A DNA stretch of 64,000 nucleotides, from the NCBI GenBank assembly GCA_003510135.1, contig DOKY01000036.1, positions 138,734 to 202,733 on the forward strand, written 5' to 3'. The notes under the pieces were generated by a model. That model made no database searches and was not told where the DNA came from. It saw nothing but the letters and a program-made list of their open reading frames with translations. This stretch comes from Pseudothermotoga sp. Lineage in GTDB: Bacteria; Thermotogota; Thermotogae; Thermotogales; DSM-5069. The number at the start of each line of letters is the position of its first letter. Position 1 is the first letter of the stretch. Position numbers and translations under genes: made by a program. Positions 43,533 to 52,203 of this stretch are shown here, in pieces.

Positions 43533-46500
43533 CCGCGGTAACCCTCCATACGTAACTGAACCTGTCATTCCAGCAGTAGGTTGCGAAGAAAGCTATCCTG
43601 TCCATGTGCAGTTCCCTGGCAGAGTACCAGAAGTCCCACCGTCTGTACCAGCCATAGTCGAACTTTCCGTAAGATTCCTCCAGATTCTTCTCACGGTAGT
43701 TGGTGAGCACCTGGGCGCAGGAGGGGAAGAAGTCCTCGACAACAAGGTACTGACCGTCACACTCGCTCACCTTCAAAATCGTCTTCGCGATGTCGCCCGC
43801 CTCGAGTTTCACAGGTTCCGGTTTGAAGTTGACGCGGAACGTCGCATCCTCGAGCTTTGAGTCGTTCCCTGAAAAATTGATCCCACTTGCCAGCAAGTTT
43901 TCTCCATCCCAGTGGTAGATGTTCCGTGCGGTGAAAGGAAGCACAATGAATTTCCCATCCTTCAACCAGTACGTTTTGTCGCGTGCCCTCAGGAGAATTT
44001 CCCGCTCAGTGCAAGTTATCTCTTCAACATCATCTTCAACGAATGTGAGAGGTCTTTCATTGAGCCAGAGGGTGTTTTCTTTCAGTATCAAAACGTCCGA
44101 ACCGAACAACGCAATATCTTTGACACCCTGGTGAATGACGATCTTTTTACTGTTCGTATTACACACCAGAGCGGCGTCGTTCGCAAGTTTCACGACGATC
44201 AGTCCCGAACCTGCGGTGAGCTTTTCGAAATTGTAGTTCACATCGAATAACGTGAGGGAGTTGTTAATCACTGAGAATCTGACCTTGTTGTACTCGAAAT
44301 TCTTCACTTTCCGGTACTGGTGAGCATACACACGAAGCGTTTCGTCCGTTACTTCAGCACGCTCGATTTTGACCGGTACCAGGTTTGTCCCGAGCGGTAT
44401 GAACGCGTCAACGACCTGTTTGTCTTCTTCCAGATAAAGTTCGTATCGCTTGTAGATCTGCCTCTCTATCTTCAAGCCTTCACTGACTGGTCCGACGGGA
44501 CGTTCCAGATAAACCACGTGTACCTCGATGAGTCCCTCGCCTTCGATTTCGAGCACGCCCTTTTCCAGCCAGACCTCTCCCTCGGTGTTGAGGAAGAATT
44601 CTTTGTCGTTGTTTCTGATCGAAATTTGCGGTCTGTCATACATCGGTAGAGCCTCGAGGAGCGCGAGCACGGAGTAGGAGGTATCCTTCGTTGAGTACCA
44701 GAAGTATCCGTCTTTTCTAGCCAGCAGATAGTTGATCAGCTTCGAAATTACGGGAGAATCTTTTTGCCATTTCAGCAATGACCTGAGCAGAACGGCAGAG
44801 AGTTGAACTTCGCTCACAAAGTGATCTTCAGACTTGATTTTCACATGCGCAAACCTTTCGTTCTCTTCGACCAACCCGAGCGCTTTCTGCAGAGCCTCAG
44901 CCGATACCATTGCGCTGAAGATGAGATCCACATCGTTCTGAGGTTCAAAACCTTCGACGTTGATTCCGTACAGTGCGAGAACGTGAACGCCATAACCAGA
45001 CAGGTTATTCAAGAGATAGTCTATGCCCCTCCGAACGACGGTATCCGGTACATGGTAACCTGCCTCGATCGCGTGGTACAGCCCCTCCATCACGTAGGCG
45101 CTCATGAGGGCATGGCTTTCGTCCGTCTTCCACCAGCCCCATCCTCCATCTGAATGCTGATGGTTGTACAGTCTGAACAAGCCTTTCTGAACGATATCGT
45201 CGAGATTCGTGATCTTCAGCCCCATCTTAGCGGCAACGACCGCTGGCAAAAAGCTGCTCATCGTCTGCTCGGTGCACCCGTAAGGGGAGGAAATGAGCTT
45301 TTCAATGCTCTGACTGAGGACAGGTATGACGCTCGTCAGGATCCTCAGCTTCGCCTGGACGTAATCTCCTTCGGGTAGCGTAAAGCTTCTTTTTCCATCG
45401 ATCTTTTCGAGGAAGTAGAACTCCCTTTCGAAAGCGAAGGGCTTGACAGGTACGTTCAGGGCAACTGCGTCTGTCAGATTCGATACCGCATAGAAGGTGA
45501 GCGTGGAGGGATCCAGAGGTCGAACCGCCTGGACGAGATAAGATTGCGTGAACGAAGAGTTCGGCTGGACGATCGTTTCACCTGCCACACCTCGCATGGC
45601 CTTCACCGAGTCGGGCAGCTCAAGCCAGTAGTTGGTTTTCAGAGGTTCTTCAGTCTGATTGAAGATCGTTGCGCCGATACACACCACGTCGCCTTCTCTG
45701 AAAAAACTGGGCAGATGCGGTCGAACGTAGAAAGGTTTGGTCACGGTCAACGAACCAGAACCCTGAGAAAAGAGCGAGCGAGAGAATCCGTAAGCCGTGG
45801 CCCGAAACGTGGTGATACTGTCTGGAACCTTGAAGCTTAACGTTGCGGCACCTTCTTCCAAACGCAGCGATGGTATCCAGAGTGCCGTGTCCGGGAAGTA
45901 CTCTCTCACGTTGATCTTCTCCATCACCGCGCTCTTCTTGAAGTCTTCGAAGCTGGTTTCCTTCGACACCAGCTCTGCAAACATCACTCGTGCCGCCGAG
46001 TAAAGCCTCCAGGTGTAAGCGAAATCATAACTGACGTTGGGATAGTCGTTTTCAGGATAAAGGAAGCCTTCCAGGCTCGGTGGATCCCGCCTCACCATCG
46101 CGTATATGGCTTCATCGACGAGCATTAGACACACGTTGTTGGCGTCGGCCTCGATTCTCACAATCGCAGTTTCACCAGGTTCGTACCTTTCTTTGTCGAA
46201 CGTTATCTTCAAGCTGGAAAGGTTCAGTTCCCGCTCAACGGAAACCCTCGATTCTTTTTCCAGTTTTCTTCCACCCTCGAGTCCCAAAAACACCACGAAC
46301 AGGTTCCTTTCAGAAAAGTTCTCGGGCACCTTCAAATTGAGGGAAGTTTGCTGCGATGTGTCTATCGCCACCGTTTCGTAGATCCTGTCGGCGAGCAGTG
46401 CCAGCACACCAGTGATCCGGTCCGATGAGGCTAAGTTCACTCGTATCGTTTGGCCTGCCCGTACTTTCTTCTGATCCACCAGCAACGTCATTTCACTCGG

Positions 46501-48027
46501 TCTGTAACCTTCAGCAAAAGCATAGACGTGAAGTTGTTTTTTTGCCTTTCCAAACGTGAGTTCGATTCGGTACTCTTTGGCCCTTTCTGGAAGGAAAACG
46601 AGCTCAGCTTTTCCGTTCACGACCAAGACTTTCTGGATTGTACCCTCCACGTTCACGATCAACGTTCCATCGAGCGGTTCACCGGCCACGTTCGTGATTG
46701 TCAGGGGTATCTTCAACTCTTGACCTGGGCTGGTCCAGATGTACTCATCTTCCAGCTGGATGTTCACATCGTCTGCCCAGACGCGAACAGACTTCGTCTC
46801 TTCAACCTGACGCTGACTTTCATCCGTGGCGATGACCTCTATCGTGTAGTAGCCGTCAAAGCCTTCATCAGTTTTGACTTCAACGGAGAAACTGCCAGTC
46901 TCATCCGTCACTTCGAGCCCCCTGTAAGCCAAGAAGGACTCCTCATAGTACGGCTCTGCGTGGACGTAGTAAGCGACTCGAGCGTTCGGGACGGGCTGAT
47001 CGTTGAAGTAGGTGACATGGATGGTGAACTTCAACGTTTGACCAGAGAAGACAAATTCTTCTGGGGTATCAATTGAGATCCTGTATTCCGGTTTTCTGTA
47101 CTCTTCCACCATGAAAGAATCGTAGTAGATTTTGTCACCGTGAAGGACGTCGATTTCGTACACGCCGACGGACGCAGTTTCTGGCAGTTTGAACTCGTCG
47201 AAGAAACCACCGAGCTCATCTGTGGTGAGATCCTTCGTGTACACCTCGTTGTCTTTCGGATCTTTAACCATCACTTTTACCGAGCTTGCACCGAGCGCTT
47301 CGTAGAGATTGTCGCGTTTGCTGAAAAGCTGACCTCGAAACTTGACCACATCGTTTGGTTTGTATATGGGGCGATCGGTGATCAGAAACAGTTTTTCATC
47401 GGCGTATTCCTCTTTGTAGGGAAAATAGATCTCACCGAAGATGGAAGTGTTTCCTTTCTTGACGTAGAAGAAATCGCACGCGGCTTCGCAGGTCGCCATC
47501 CCGTGGATATCGGTTTGTGTTGTGAGAACGAGTTTCGAATTGTTGTAGAAGCTCACTTCCGCGTTGCTGACAAATCCACCGTCTTTGTTCATAACGCACA
47601 GGATAGTTCTCTCACCGTCACTGAAGTGAATGGCTTCCATGTCTGTGACAACTAAAAATGTTTCATCGAGCAAGATTCTGTTCCTTTCCTTGTCCCAGCC
47701 CGTCAAATTTGCGTAGTAGGTTCCCAATCTGTTGCATTTGACTGAGAACTTTTCCCAGTCCTTCACTGGTGTGAACGTTCTTCTCAGGACAACTCTGCCG
47801 AGTACTTGCTTGAGATCTATCTGTTTATCAAGCAGTTTCGAAAGCAGAACCTCGTCATTCCTGACTTCCCAGACTGTGAGCTCCACGCTGCTGAGGTCTT
47901 TTCCGTATACGACGAACTCCAAATCCTGTCCCTGTGTCAACAACCCGGCCCGGCTGAAATATGCGTAATTTGCCACACTGAGTATCGAGAGTAAAACCAA
48001 AAGGCTCACAAACATCCGTCTTCTCAC
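43411..48027 (-). CDS. Bacterial alpha-2-macroglobulin (YfaS type, thioester-containing)
   Basis: Broad-range protease trap, expected in the periplasm under the toga. The 1538 residues start with a signal/anchor segment (FVSLLVLLSILSVANYAYF) without a lipobox. Macroglobulin beta domains follow, with RGQLFSKRDNLYE and VMVKDPKDNEVYT in the early part, and a bait-like region near 700. The thioester is SPYGCTEQTMSSFLP (Cys918, Gln921), followed by the alpha-helical TED domain. The C-terminal receptor-like domain, with RIAFFATYCWNDRF, is interrupted by about 120 extra residues near 1265-1380. It overlaps pcm by 4 bases. Confidence 0.95.
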   Translation of the reverse strand: MRRRMFVSLLVLLSILSVANYAYFSRAGLLTQGQDLEFVVYGKDLSSVELTVWEVRNDEVLLSKLLDKQIDLKQVLGRVVLRRTFTPVKDWEKFSVKCNRLGTYYANLTGWDKERNRILLDETFLVVTDMEAIHFSDGERTILCVMNKDGGFVSNAEVSFYNNSKLVLTTQTDIHGMATCEAACDFFYVKKGNTSIFGEIYFPYKEEYADEKLFLITDRPIYKPNDVVKFRGQLFSKRDNLYEALGASSVKVMVKDPKDNEVYTKDLTTDELGGFFDEFKLPETASVGVYEIDVLHGDKIYYDSFMVEEYRKPEYRISIDTPEEFVFSGQTLKFTIHVTYFNDQPVPNARVAYYVHAEPYYEESFLAYRGLEVTDETGSFSVEVKTDEGFDGYYTIEVIATDESQRQVEETKSVRVWADDVNIQLEDEYIWTSPGQELKIPLTITNVAGEPLDGTLIVNVEGTIQKVLVVNGKAELVFLPERAKEYRIELTFGKAKKQLHVYAFAEGYRPSEMTLLVDQKKVRAGQTIRVNLASSDRITGVLALLADRIYETVAIDTSQQTSLNLKVPENFSERNLFVVFLGLEGGRKLEKESRVSVERELNLSSLKITFDKERYEPGETAIVRIEADANNVCLMLVDEAIYAMVRRDPPSLEGFLYPENDYPNVSYDFAYTWRLYSAARVMFAELVSKETSFEDFKKSAVMEKINVREYFPDTALWIPSLRLEEGAATLSFKVPDSITTFRATAYGFSRSLFSQGSGSLTVTKPFYVRPHLPSFFREGDVVCIGATIFNQTEEPLKTNYWLELPDSVKAMRGVAGETIVQPNSSFTQSYLVQAVRPLDPSTLTFYAVSNLTDAVALNVPVKPFAFEREFYFLEKIDGKRSFTLPEGDYVQAKLRILTSVIPVLSQSIEKLISSPYGCTEQTMSSFLPAVVAAKMGLKITNLDDIVQKGLFRLYNHQHSDGGWGWWKTDESHALMSAYVMEGLYHAIEAGYHVPDTVVRRGIDYLLNNLSGYGVHVLALYGINVEGFEPQNDVDLIFSAMVSAEALQKALGLVEENERFAHVKIKSEDHFVSEVQLSAVLLRSLLKWQKDSPVISKLINYLLARKDGYFWYSTKDTSYSVLALLEALPMYDRPQISIRNNDKEFFLNTEGEVWLEKGVLEIEGEGLIEVHVVYLERPVGPVSEGLKIERQIYKRYELYLEEDKQVVDAFIPLGTNLVPVKIERAEVTDETLRVYAHQYRKVKNFEYNKVRFSVINNSLTLFDVNYNFEKLTAGSGLIVVKLANDAALVCNTNSKKIVIHQGVKDIALFGSDVLILKENTLWLNERPLTFVEDDVEEITCTEREILLRARDKTYWLKDGKFIVLPFTARNIYHWDGENLLASGINFSGNDSKLEDATFRVNFKPEPVKLEAGDIAKTILKVSECDGQYLVVEDFFPSCAQVLTNYREKNLEESYGKFDYGWYRRWDFWYSARELHMDRIAFFATYCWNDRFSYVWRVTADGIYQLLPARVYSMYKRGLYAHSDPSVLHVGLDGENLEGR

Positions 48028-49016
48028 GTTTCATCCCACCTTTCCACTCCCCGGAAATTCATCCTGTGGTCGTAGCGAAACTTCAAAAGAGTGATCGGAA
48101 TGAAACCGGTTTTTGCCCATTCTCCAGCGATGTTTTTGATCAGTTCCATTCTTCCAAACAACTCCCAGCCGCTTTTCCAACGTGCAAAACCTTCATCTTC
48201 GACAAAGTAAATCCAGCCACTTCTCTCGCACAGTGACCAGCTCGCCACATGAAACACACCAACGGCTTCGTAGCTGCTGGCTGGGACGCTCAAGAACTCG
48301 ACTGGCGCTGAGAAGGTCTTTTCGATCTTCGAAAGTCTCTTCAGGTTGGTTTCGTTGAGGTTTCCGAGCAGTCCTCCAGCCTTTATGAACTTGGTTTCCA
48401 CAAGGTGTTTTGCCACGATGCTGTCACTGGTCTTTTCGAACACGAATGCCGGCTGTCTATCGATCGTGTAAACATCGATGGGGCCGACGATCCTTCCACC
48501 AATTCTCAGTTGCTCTATCCAGTGTCGTGAAATTCTGTCCACTGCAACTGTGACAACTATGGCATCGTACGGTGCGAATTTTTCAAAGCCATAGAATCCG
48601 TCCTCGTTCACGAAGATGACGTTTTGAATGCCTAACTTTGAAACCACCTCAACGCTCTTCTTGAAAAACTTTTGGTTGGATTCGATTCCGACGACGAGAC
48701 CATTCTCTCCGACGACATGGGCCATGACGCAGGCGTTGTAACCTGTACCCGAGCCGATCTCCAGAACCTTCATGCTTTCTTTTAAGCCAGCCACGCTCAT
48801 GAAAAGGGCCATCAGCGAAGGCTGGCTTGAGGTGGAGTAACTGTCTCCATCCTTCGCCGTGACAATCACGTTGTCGCTGTAAACGACGTCCAGATCGTAG
48901 TGAAACTCGCTGAAGACCTCTCTGGGTACTTTGAGAAACGCGTTGAGGATCCTCTCATCGAAATCACCGGCAAGCGAGATCTGTCTGACCAGCCATTCCC
49001 GCCAGGATCGGGTCAT
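48024..49016 (-). CDS. pcm: Protein-L-isoaspartate O-methyltransferase with C-terminal extension
   Basis: Methylates isoaspartyl residues in damaged proteins so that they can revert to Asp. The SAM-binding core is VLEIGSGTGYNACVMAHVVG near 85-104, preceded by GDSYSTSSQPSLMALF, the substrate region. At 330 residues it has about 120 extra C-terminal residues beyond the usual 210, as I recall for Thermotoga maritima PIMT. GAGAGG precedes the ATG. It is first in an operon with the macroglobulin (ATGA overlap), joining protein repair to protease defence. Confidence 0.93.
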   Translation of the reverse strand: MTRSWREWLVRQISLAGDFDERILNAFLKVPREVFSEFHYDLDVVYSDNVIVTAKDGDSYSTSSQPSLMALFMSVAGLKESMKVLEIGSGTGYNACVMAHVVGENGLVVGIESNQKFFKKSVEVVSKLGIQNVIFVNEDGFYGFEKFAPYDAIVVTVAVDRISRHWIEQLRIGGRIVGPIDVYTIDRQPAFVFEKTSDSIVAKHLVETKFIKAGGLLGNLNETNLKRLSKIEKTFSAPVEFLSVPASSYEAVGVFHVASWSLCERSGWIYFVEDEGFARWKSGWELFGRMELIKNIAGEWAKTGFIPITLLKFRYDHRMNFRGVERWDET

Positions 49017-49122
49017 GTTCTAGCCTCTCTGGATGAAGTTTGGATTAAACATATTTTACCACCAAACTCAACACAGTGTCTGACTCAAAAATCTGCTCTT
49101 TCTCATAGCAATTTGAACCCTC

Positions 49123-49150
49123 TGTACAGCATCAGCTAATGTGATATAAT
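49123..49150 (+). promoter_or_regulatory. Promoter of the hydrogenase maturation operon
   Basis: TATAAT (49145-49150) is preceded by TG in the extended -10 position (TGATATAAT). TGTACA (49123-49128), 16 bases upstream, is a weak -35. Transcription would start at about 49157, leaving a leader of about 100 bases. Confidence 0.7.
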
Positions 49151-49184
49151 TCACTTTGGAACCTTCTGAGGTGGAGGAGCGAAT

Positions 49185-49258
49185 CTGACACCGAGGAAGG
49201 GAGGCGAAGCAGCGGTCAGTTTGCCCCCTTCCTCGGTGAGAGGAAGGGGGTTTTCATT
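49185..49258 (+). promoter_or_regulatory. Leader RNA with competing terminator and antiterminator (candidate riboswitch/attenuator)
   Basis: The terminator pairs CCCCCTTCCTC (49224-49234) with GAGGAAGGGGG (49240-49250), followed by TTTTCATTTT. The antiterminator pairs ACCGAGGAAGGG (49190-49201) with CCCTTCCTCGGT (49226-49237), a perfect 12-bp match that uses the terminator's 5' arm. CTGAC (49185) and GTCAG (49215) can form a further stem around the antiterminator arm. The terminator's 3' arm also contains the only ribosome site for the next gene, so both transcription and translation may be switched. I could not match it to any riboswitch consensus I know. Confidence 0.75.
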
Positions 49259-49501
49259 TTGGAGAGGTTCTACATCGTGAACATCATTGTGGAGGACCGG
49301 CAGAGTGCGTACAAACAGGTGAACGAGCTTCTGCATGATTTTGCGGATGTGATAAGACTCAGGGTTGGCTATCCCGTGCCTGACGAGAACATGGCGATCA
49401 TACTGTTAATAGTGAAAGCCAGCAACGATGTGATCGGAAGCCTGAGCGGGAAACTTGGCCAGGTAAAGGGTGTCAAGGTGAAGACGATGCCTTTGAAGTG
49501 A
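49259..49501 (+). CDS. TM1266-type putative [FeFe]-hydrogenase system regulator
   Basis: 80-residue protein that resembles the TM1266 family (small ferredoxin-like/ACT-like fold, related to the NikR C-terminal domain), which is found beside HydE/HydG genes. It starts RFYIVNIIVEDRQSAYKQVN and ends GQVKGVKVKTMPL. It has no DNA-binding domain, so it may act as a ligand sensor or by protein contact. The start is TTG at 49259, whose ribosome site AGGAAGGGGG lies in the upstream terminator stem. hydG follows after 9 bases. Confidence 0.82.
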   Translation: MERFYIVNIIVEDRQSAYKQVNELLHDFADVIRLRVGYPVPDENMAIILLIVKASNDVIGSLSGKLGQVKGVKVKTMPLK

Positions 49502-49510
49502 GGTGATACT

Positions 49511-50935
49511 GTGTTGGCGTTATTGAAGAAGATCGAAAGTATAGAGGACCGAGAGAGTTTCATCCCGCATGGCGAGATAGAACAATTGCTGAATGAGACG
49601 AAGAATCCTGACACAGAACTGGTACGGGAGATCGTTGAGAAGTCGTTGCAAAAGGAGCGACTCACACCCAAAGAAACAGCCACGCTCTTGAACGCAGAAA
49701 AGCCAGAACAGATTGAACTCATATTCCAAGCGGCGAGAAAGTTGAAAGAAGAGATCTACGGCAACAGGATCGTTCTCTTCGCACCACTTTACATAGGGAA
49801 TCAGTGCATCAACAATTGTTCGTACTGCGGCTTCAGGGTTGAGAACACGCAGGTGATCAGAAAGACGTTGAGCGAAGAAGAGCTCGAAGCAGAACTTCAC
49901 GCGCTCACCTCAAAGGGCCACAAGAGACTGATTGTAGTCTTTGGGGAACATCCCATGTATTCACCGACCTTCATAGCCAAGACGATCGAGAAGATATACA
50001 GCTACAAGAACGGACATGGTGAGATAAGGCGTGTGAACGTGAACGCTGCGCCTCAGACGATTGAAGGCTACAGGATCATAAAGCAGGTGGGCATAGGTAC
50101 CTTTCAGATCTTCCAGGAGACTTATCATTTACCTACTTACAAGAAGTACCATTTGAGGGGCCCGAAGGCGTCTTATCTGTACAGGCTTTTTGGTCTGGAC
50201 AGGGCAATGCTTGCCGGCATAGACGATGTGGGTATAGGTGCTCTTTTTGGACTCTACGACTGGAAATTCGAAGTGATGGGCCTCATGTATCACACGAAAC
50301 ATTTAGAAGAAAGGTTCGGCGTGGGGCCACACACCATCTCCTTTCCTAGGATTGAGCCTGCGGTGAACACACCTCTCGCCCAGAGACCACCCAAACCTGT
50401 GAGCGATGAAGAATTCAAACGTTTGATAGCGATCATAAGGCTGTCCGTCCCCTACACCGGTATGATTCTAACCGCTAGGGAGAGTCCGGATATCAGGCGA
50501 GAAGGACTGAGACTCGGGGTATCTCAGATAGATGCTGGTTCGAGCATAGGTGTTGGTTCCTATTCGAATCAGGATCCAGAAACGATCAAAAAGAGCCAGT
50601 TCATCTTGGGTGACACCAGGTCTCTGGACGAGGTGATGAGAGAGCTCGCCCAAAACGGTTACATACCGTCCTTCTGTACAGCGTGTTACAGGGCCGGTAG
50701 AACGGGTCAACACTTCATGGAGTTCGCGATACCAGGTTTTGTGAAGGAGTTCTGCACACCGAATGCCTTGTTAACGTTCAAAGAGTATCTGATCGATTAC
50801 GCTTCGGAGGAGACAAAAAGGATAGGGGAAAGGCTCATCGAAAGCGAACTCGAAAAGATGCCGGAGGAAAGAAGAAAGGTTGTGGAAAAGCTTTTGCAAA
50901 AACTGGAGGCGGGAGAAAGGGATGTCAGACTGTGA
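49511..50935 (+). CDS. hydG: [FeFe]-hydrogenase maturase HydG (tyrosine lyase)
   Basis: Radical SAM enzyme that splits tyrosine to make the CO and CN- ligands of the H-cluster. The 474 residues have the SAM cluster CINNCSYC (Cys99, Cys103, Cys106) and the C-terminal cluster site Cys389-x2-Cys392-x22-Cys415 in CTACYRAGRTGQHFM. That C-terminal motif separates HydG from thiamine-synthesis ThiH. The start is GTG at 49511 behind GTGAGGTGA. Its stop overlaps the next small gene by 14 bases. Confidence 0.97.
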   Translation: MLALLKKIESIEDRESFIPHGEIEQLLNETKNPDTELVREIVEKSLQKERLTPKETATLLNAEKPEQIELIFQAARKLKEEIYGNRIVLFAPLYIGNQCINNCSYCGFRVENTQVIRKTLSEEELEAELHALTSKGHKRLIVVFGEHPMYSPTFIAKTIEKIYSYKNGHGEIRRVNVNAAPQTIEGYRIIKQVGIGTFQIFQETYHLPTYKKYHLRGPKASYLYRLFGLDRAMLAGIDDVGIGALFGLYDWKFEVMGLMYHTKHLEERFGVGPHTISFPRIEPAVNTPLAQRPPKPVSDEEFKRLIAIIRLSVPYTGMILTARESPDIRREGLRLGVSQIDAGSSIGVGSYSNQDPETIKKSQFILGDTRSLDEVMRELAQNGYIPSFCTACYRAGRTGQHFMEFAIPGFVKEFCTPNALLTFKEYLIDYASEETKRIGERLIESELEKMPEERRKVVEKLLQKLEAGERDVRL

Positions 50936-51203
50936 AAAGCTTCTGGAGAAAATTGCGGAACGTTTCGGGTGCAAAGTCTGGGTGTGTGAAAAGATTGGAA
51001 GAAGGATCTCTCACATTCCGGGCCTGAAAGCAGGAGAAGAGAGGTTCGTTCCACCGATGGTGGGGTTTGAAGATGAAAAGTACATCGTGTTCGTTCAGGC
51101 AGACGAAATGAGTGATCAACTCAAAGACATGTGTGAGAAGGTGATCCAGTGTGTACGGAGTGATCGAAAGGATCGTACACCACCCCGAAAGATTGACTCT
51201 TGA
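50922..51203 (+). CDS. Small Cys-containing protein of the hyd operon, function unknown
   Basis: I do not recognise a family. The 93-residue product has cysteines at about 4, 17, 22 and two near 71-77 (DMCEKVIQC), and a mixed alpha/beta pattern with SHIPGLKAGEERFVPPMVGF. The start at 50922 follows GGGAGAAAGG. It overlaps hydG by 14 and hydE by 53 bases, which argues for a real, co-translated gene. Metal or cluster binding is suggested by the cysteines and the context but is not shown. Confidence 0.72.
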   Translation: MSDCEKLLEKIAERFGCKVWVCEKIGRRISHIPGLKAGEERFVPPMVGFEDEKYIVFVQADEMSDQLKDMCEKVIQCVRSDRKDRTPPRKIDS

Positions 51204-52203
51204 AGAGATCGCTTGGATACTTGCAAACGACGAACTGAACGAGCAACTTTTTGCAGCGGCTGACGAAGTCAGGCAGAAATACCTGGGTAAAAAGGTTTAT
51301 CTGCGTGGCATCATAGAGTTTTCCAACTACTGCAGGAACGACTGTTTGTACTGCGGTATCAGATCGTCCAACAAGAACGTCAAACGTTACAGAATGAGTG
51401 TTGACGAAGTCGTAGAGCGTGCGGGGCTTATCGCGCAGATGGGTATAAAGACCGTGGTGCTGCAGTCCGGGGAGGACCCTTACTACACAAAAGAAATGAT
51501 CGGTGAAATGGTAATGAGAATCAAGCAGTTTGACGTCGCGGTAACGCTTTCCATTGGAGAGAGAGAGTTCGATGAGTATGCGTACTGGAAAGAACTCGGA
51601 GCAGATCGCTACCTGATGCGCCACGAGACGGCGGATGAGGAGCTCTACAAGAGATTGCATCCGAACGATTCTTTCCAGACGCGCAGAGCGCATCTGCTGA
51701 AACTGAAACAGCTGGGCTACGAAACTGGCGCAGGTTCCATGGTGGGACTTCCCGATCAAGACGAGCTCTCTCTGGCTAAAGACGTTCTGTTTGTGTATCA
51801 GCTCGATGCGGACATGGTGGGTATCGGTCCGTTCATACCCCATCCTGATACACCTTTGGCCAGATGCAGAGCCGGTGAACTGACGAAAACACTCAAACTC
51901 ATAGCTCTCACGAGACTGTTCTTACCGGATGCAAACATTCCTGCAACCACGGCTCTTGGAACGATACATCCTTTTGGAAGGCAGCTCGCGTTGAAGTGTG
52001 GGGCGAACGTGATCATGCCGAATTTCACCCCCTCACCCTACCGGGCGCAGTATGCACTCTATCCCAACAAGATATGCATCTTCGAGAACGATGTCGCGTG
52101 CGGTGAGTGCACGAAAAACTTGGTTAGATCAGCAGGTTACGAGGTCAGCGAAGATTTTGGATACAGGAGGAAAGCTCATGAACGTACCTCATGCAGGCTT
52201 TAG
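51151..52203 (+). CDS. hydE: [FeFe]-hydrogenase maturase HydE
   Basis: Radical SAM enzyme needed to build the [2Fe] subcluster and its dithiomethylamine bridge. The 350 residues resemble biotin synthase, with the SAM cluster CRNDCLYC at Cys61, Cys65 and Cys68. VVLQSGEDPYYTKE, YLMRHETADEELYKRLHP and GIGPFIPHPDTPL are characteristic HydE blocks. The start is GTG at 51151 with GAGAAGGTG 7 bases upstream. It overlaps hydF by 26 bases. Confidence 0.96.
   Translation: MYGVIERIVHHPERLTLEEIAWILANDELNEQLFAAADEVRQKYLGKKVYLRGIIEFSNYCRNDCLYCGIRSSNKNVKRYRMSVDEVVERAGLIAQMGIKTVVLQSGEDPYYTKEMIGEMVMRIKQFDVAVTLSIGEREFDEYAYWKELGADRYLMRHETADEELYKRLHPNDSFQTRRAHLLKLKQLGYETGAGSMVGLPDQDELSLAKDVLFVYQLDADMVGIGPFIPHPDTPLARCRAGELTKTLKLIALTRLFLPDANIPATTALGTIHPFGRQLALKCGANVIMPNFTPSPYRAQYALYPNKICIFENDVACGECTKNLVRSAGYEVSEDFGYRRKAHERTSCRL

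Noticed and set aside
49157..49258. TPP riboswitch before a ThiH-like gene.
   Set aside because: The downstream gene is HydG, not ThiH (C-terminal Cys-x2-Cys-x22-Cys present), and the leader lacks the TPP consensus CTGAGA and ACCTGATCTGG-like segments.
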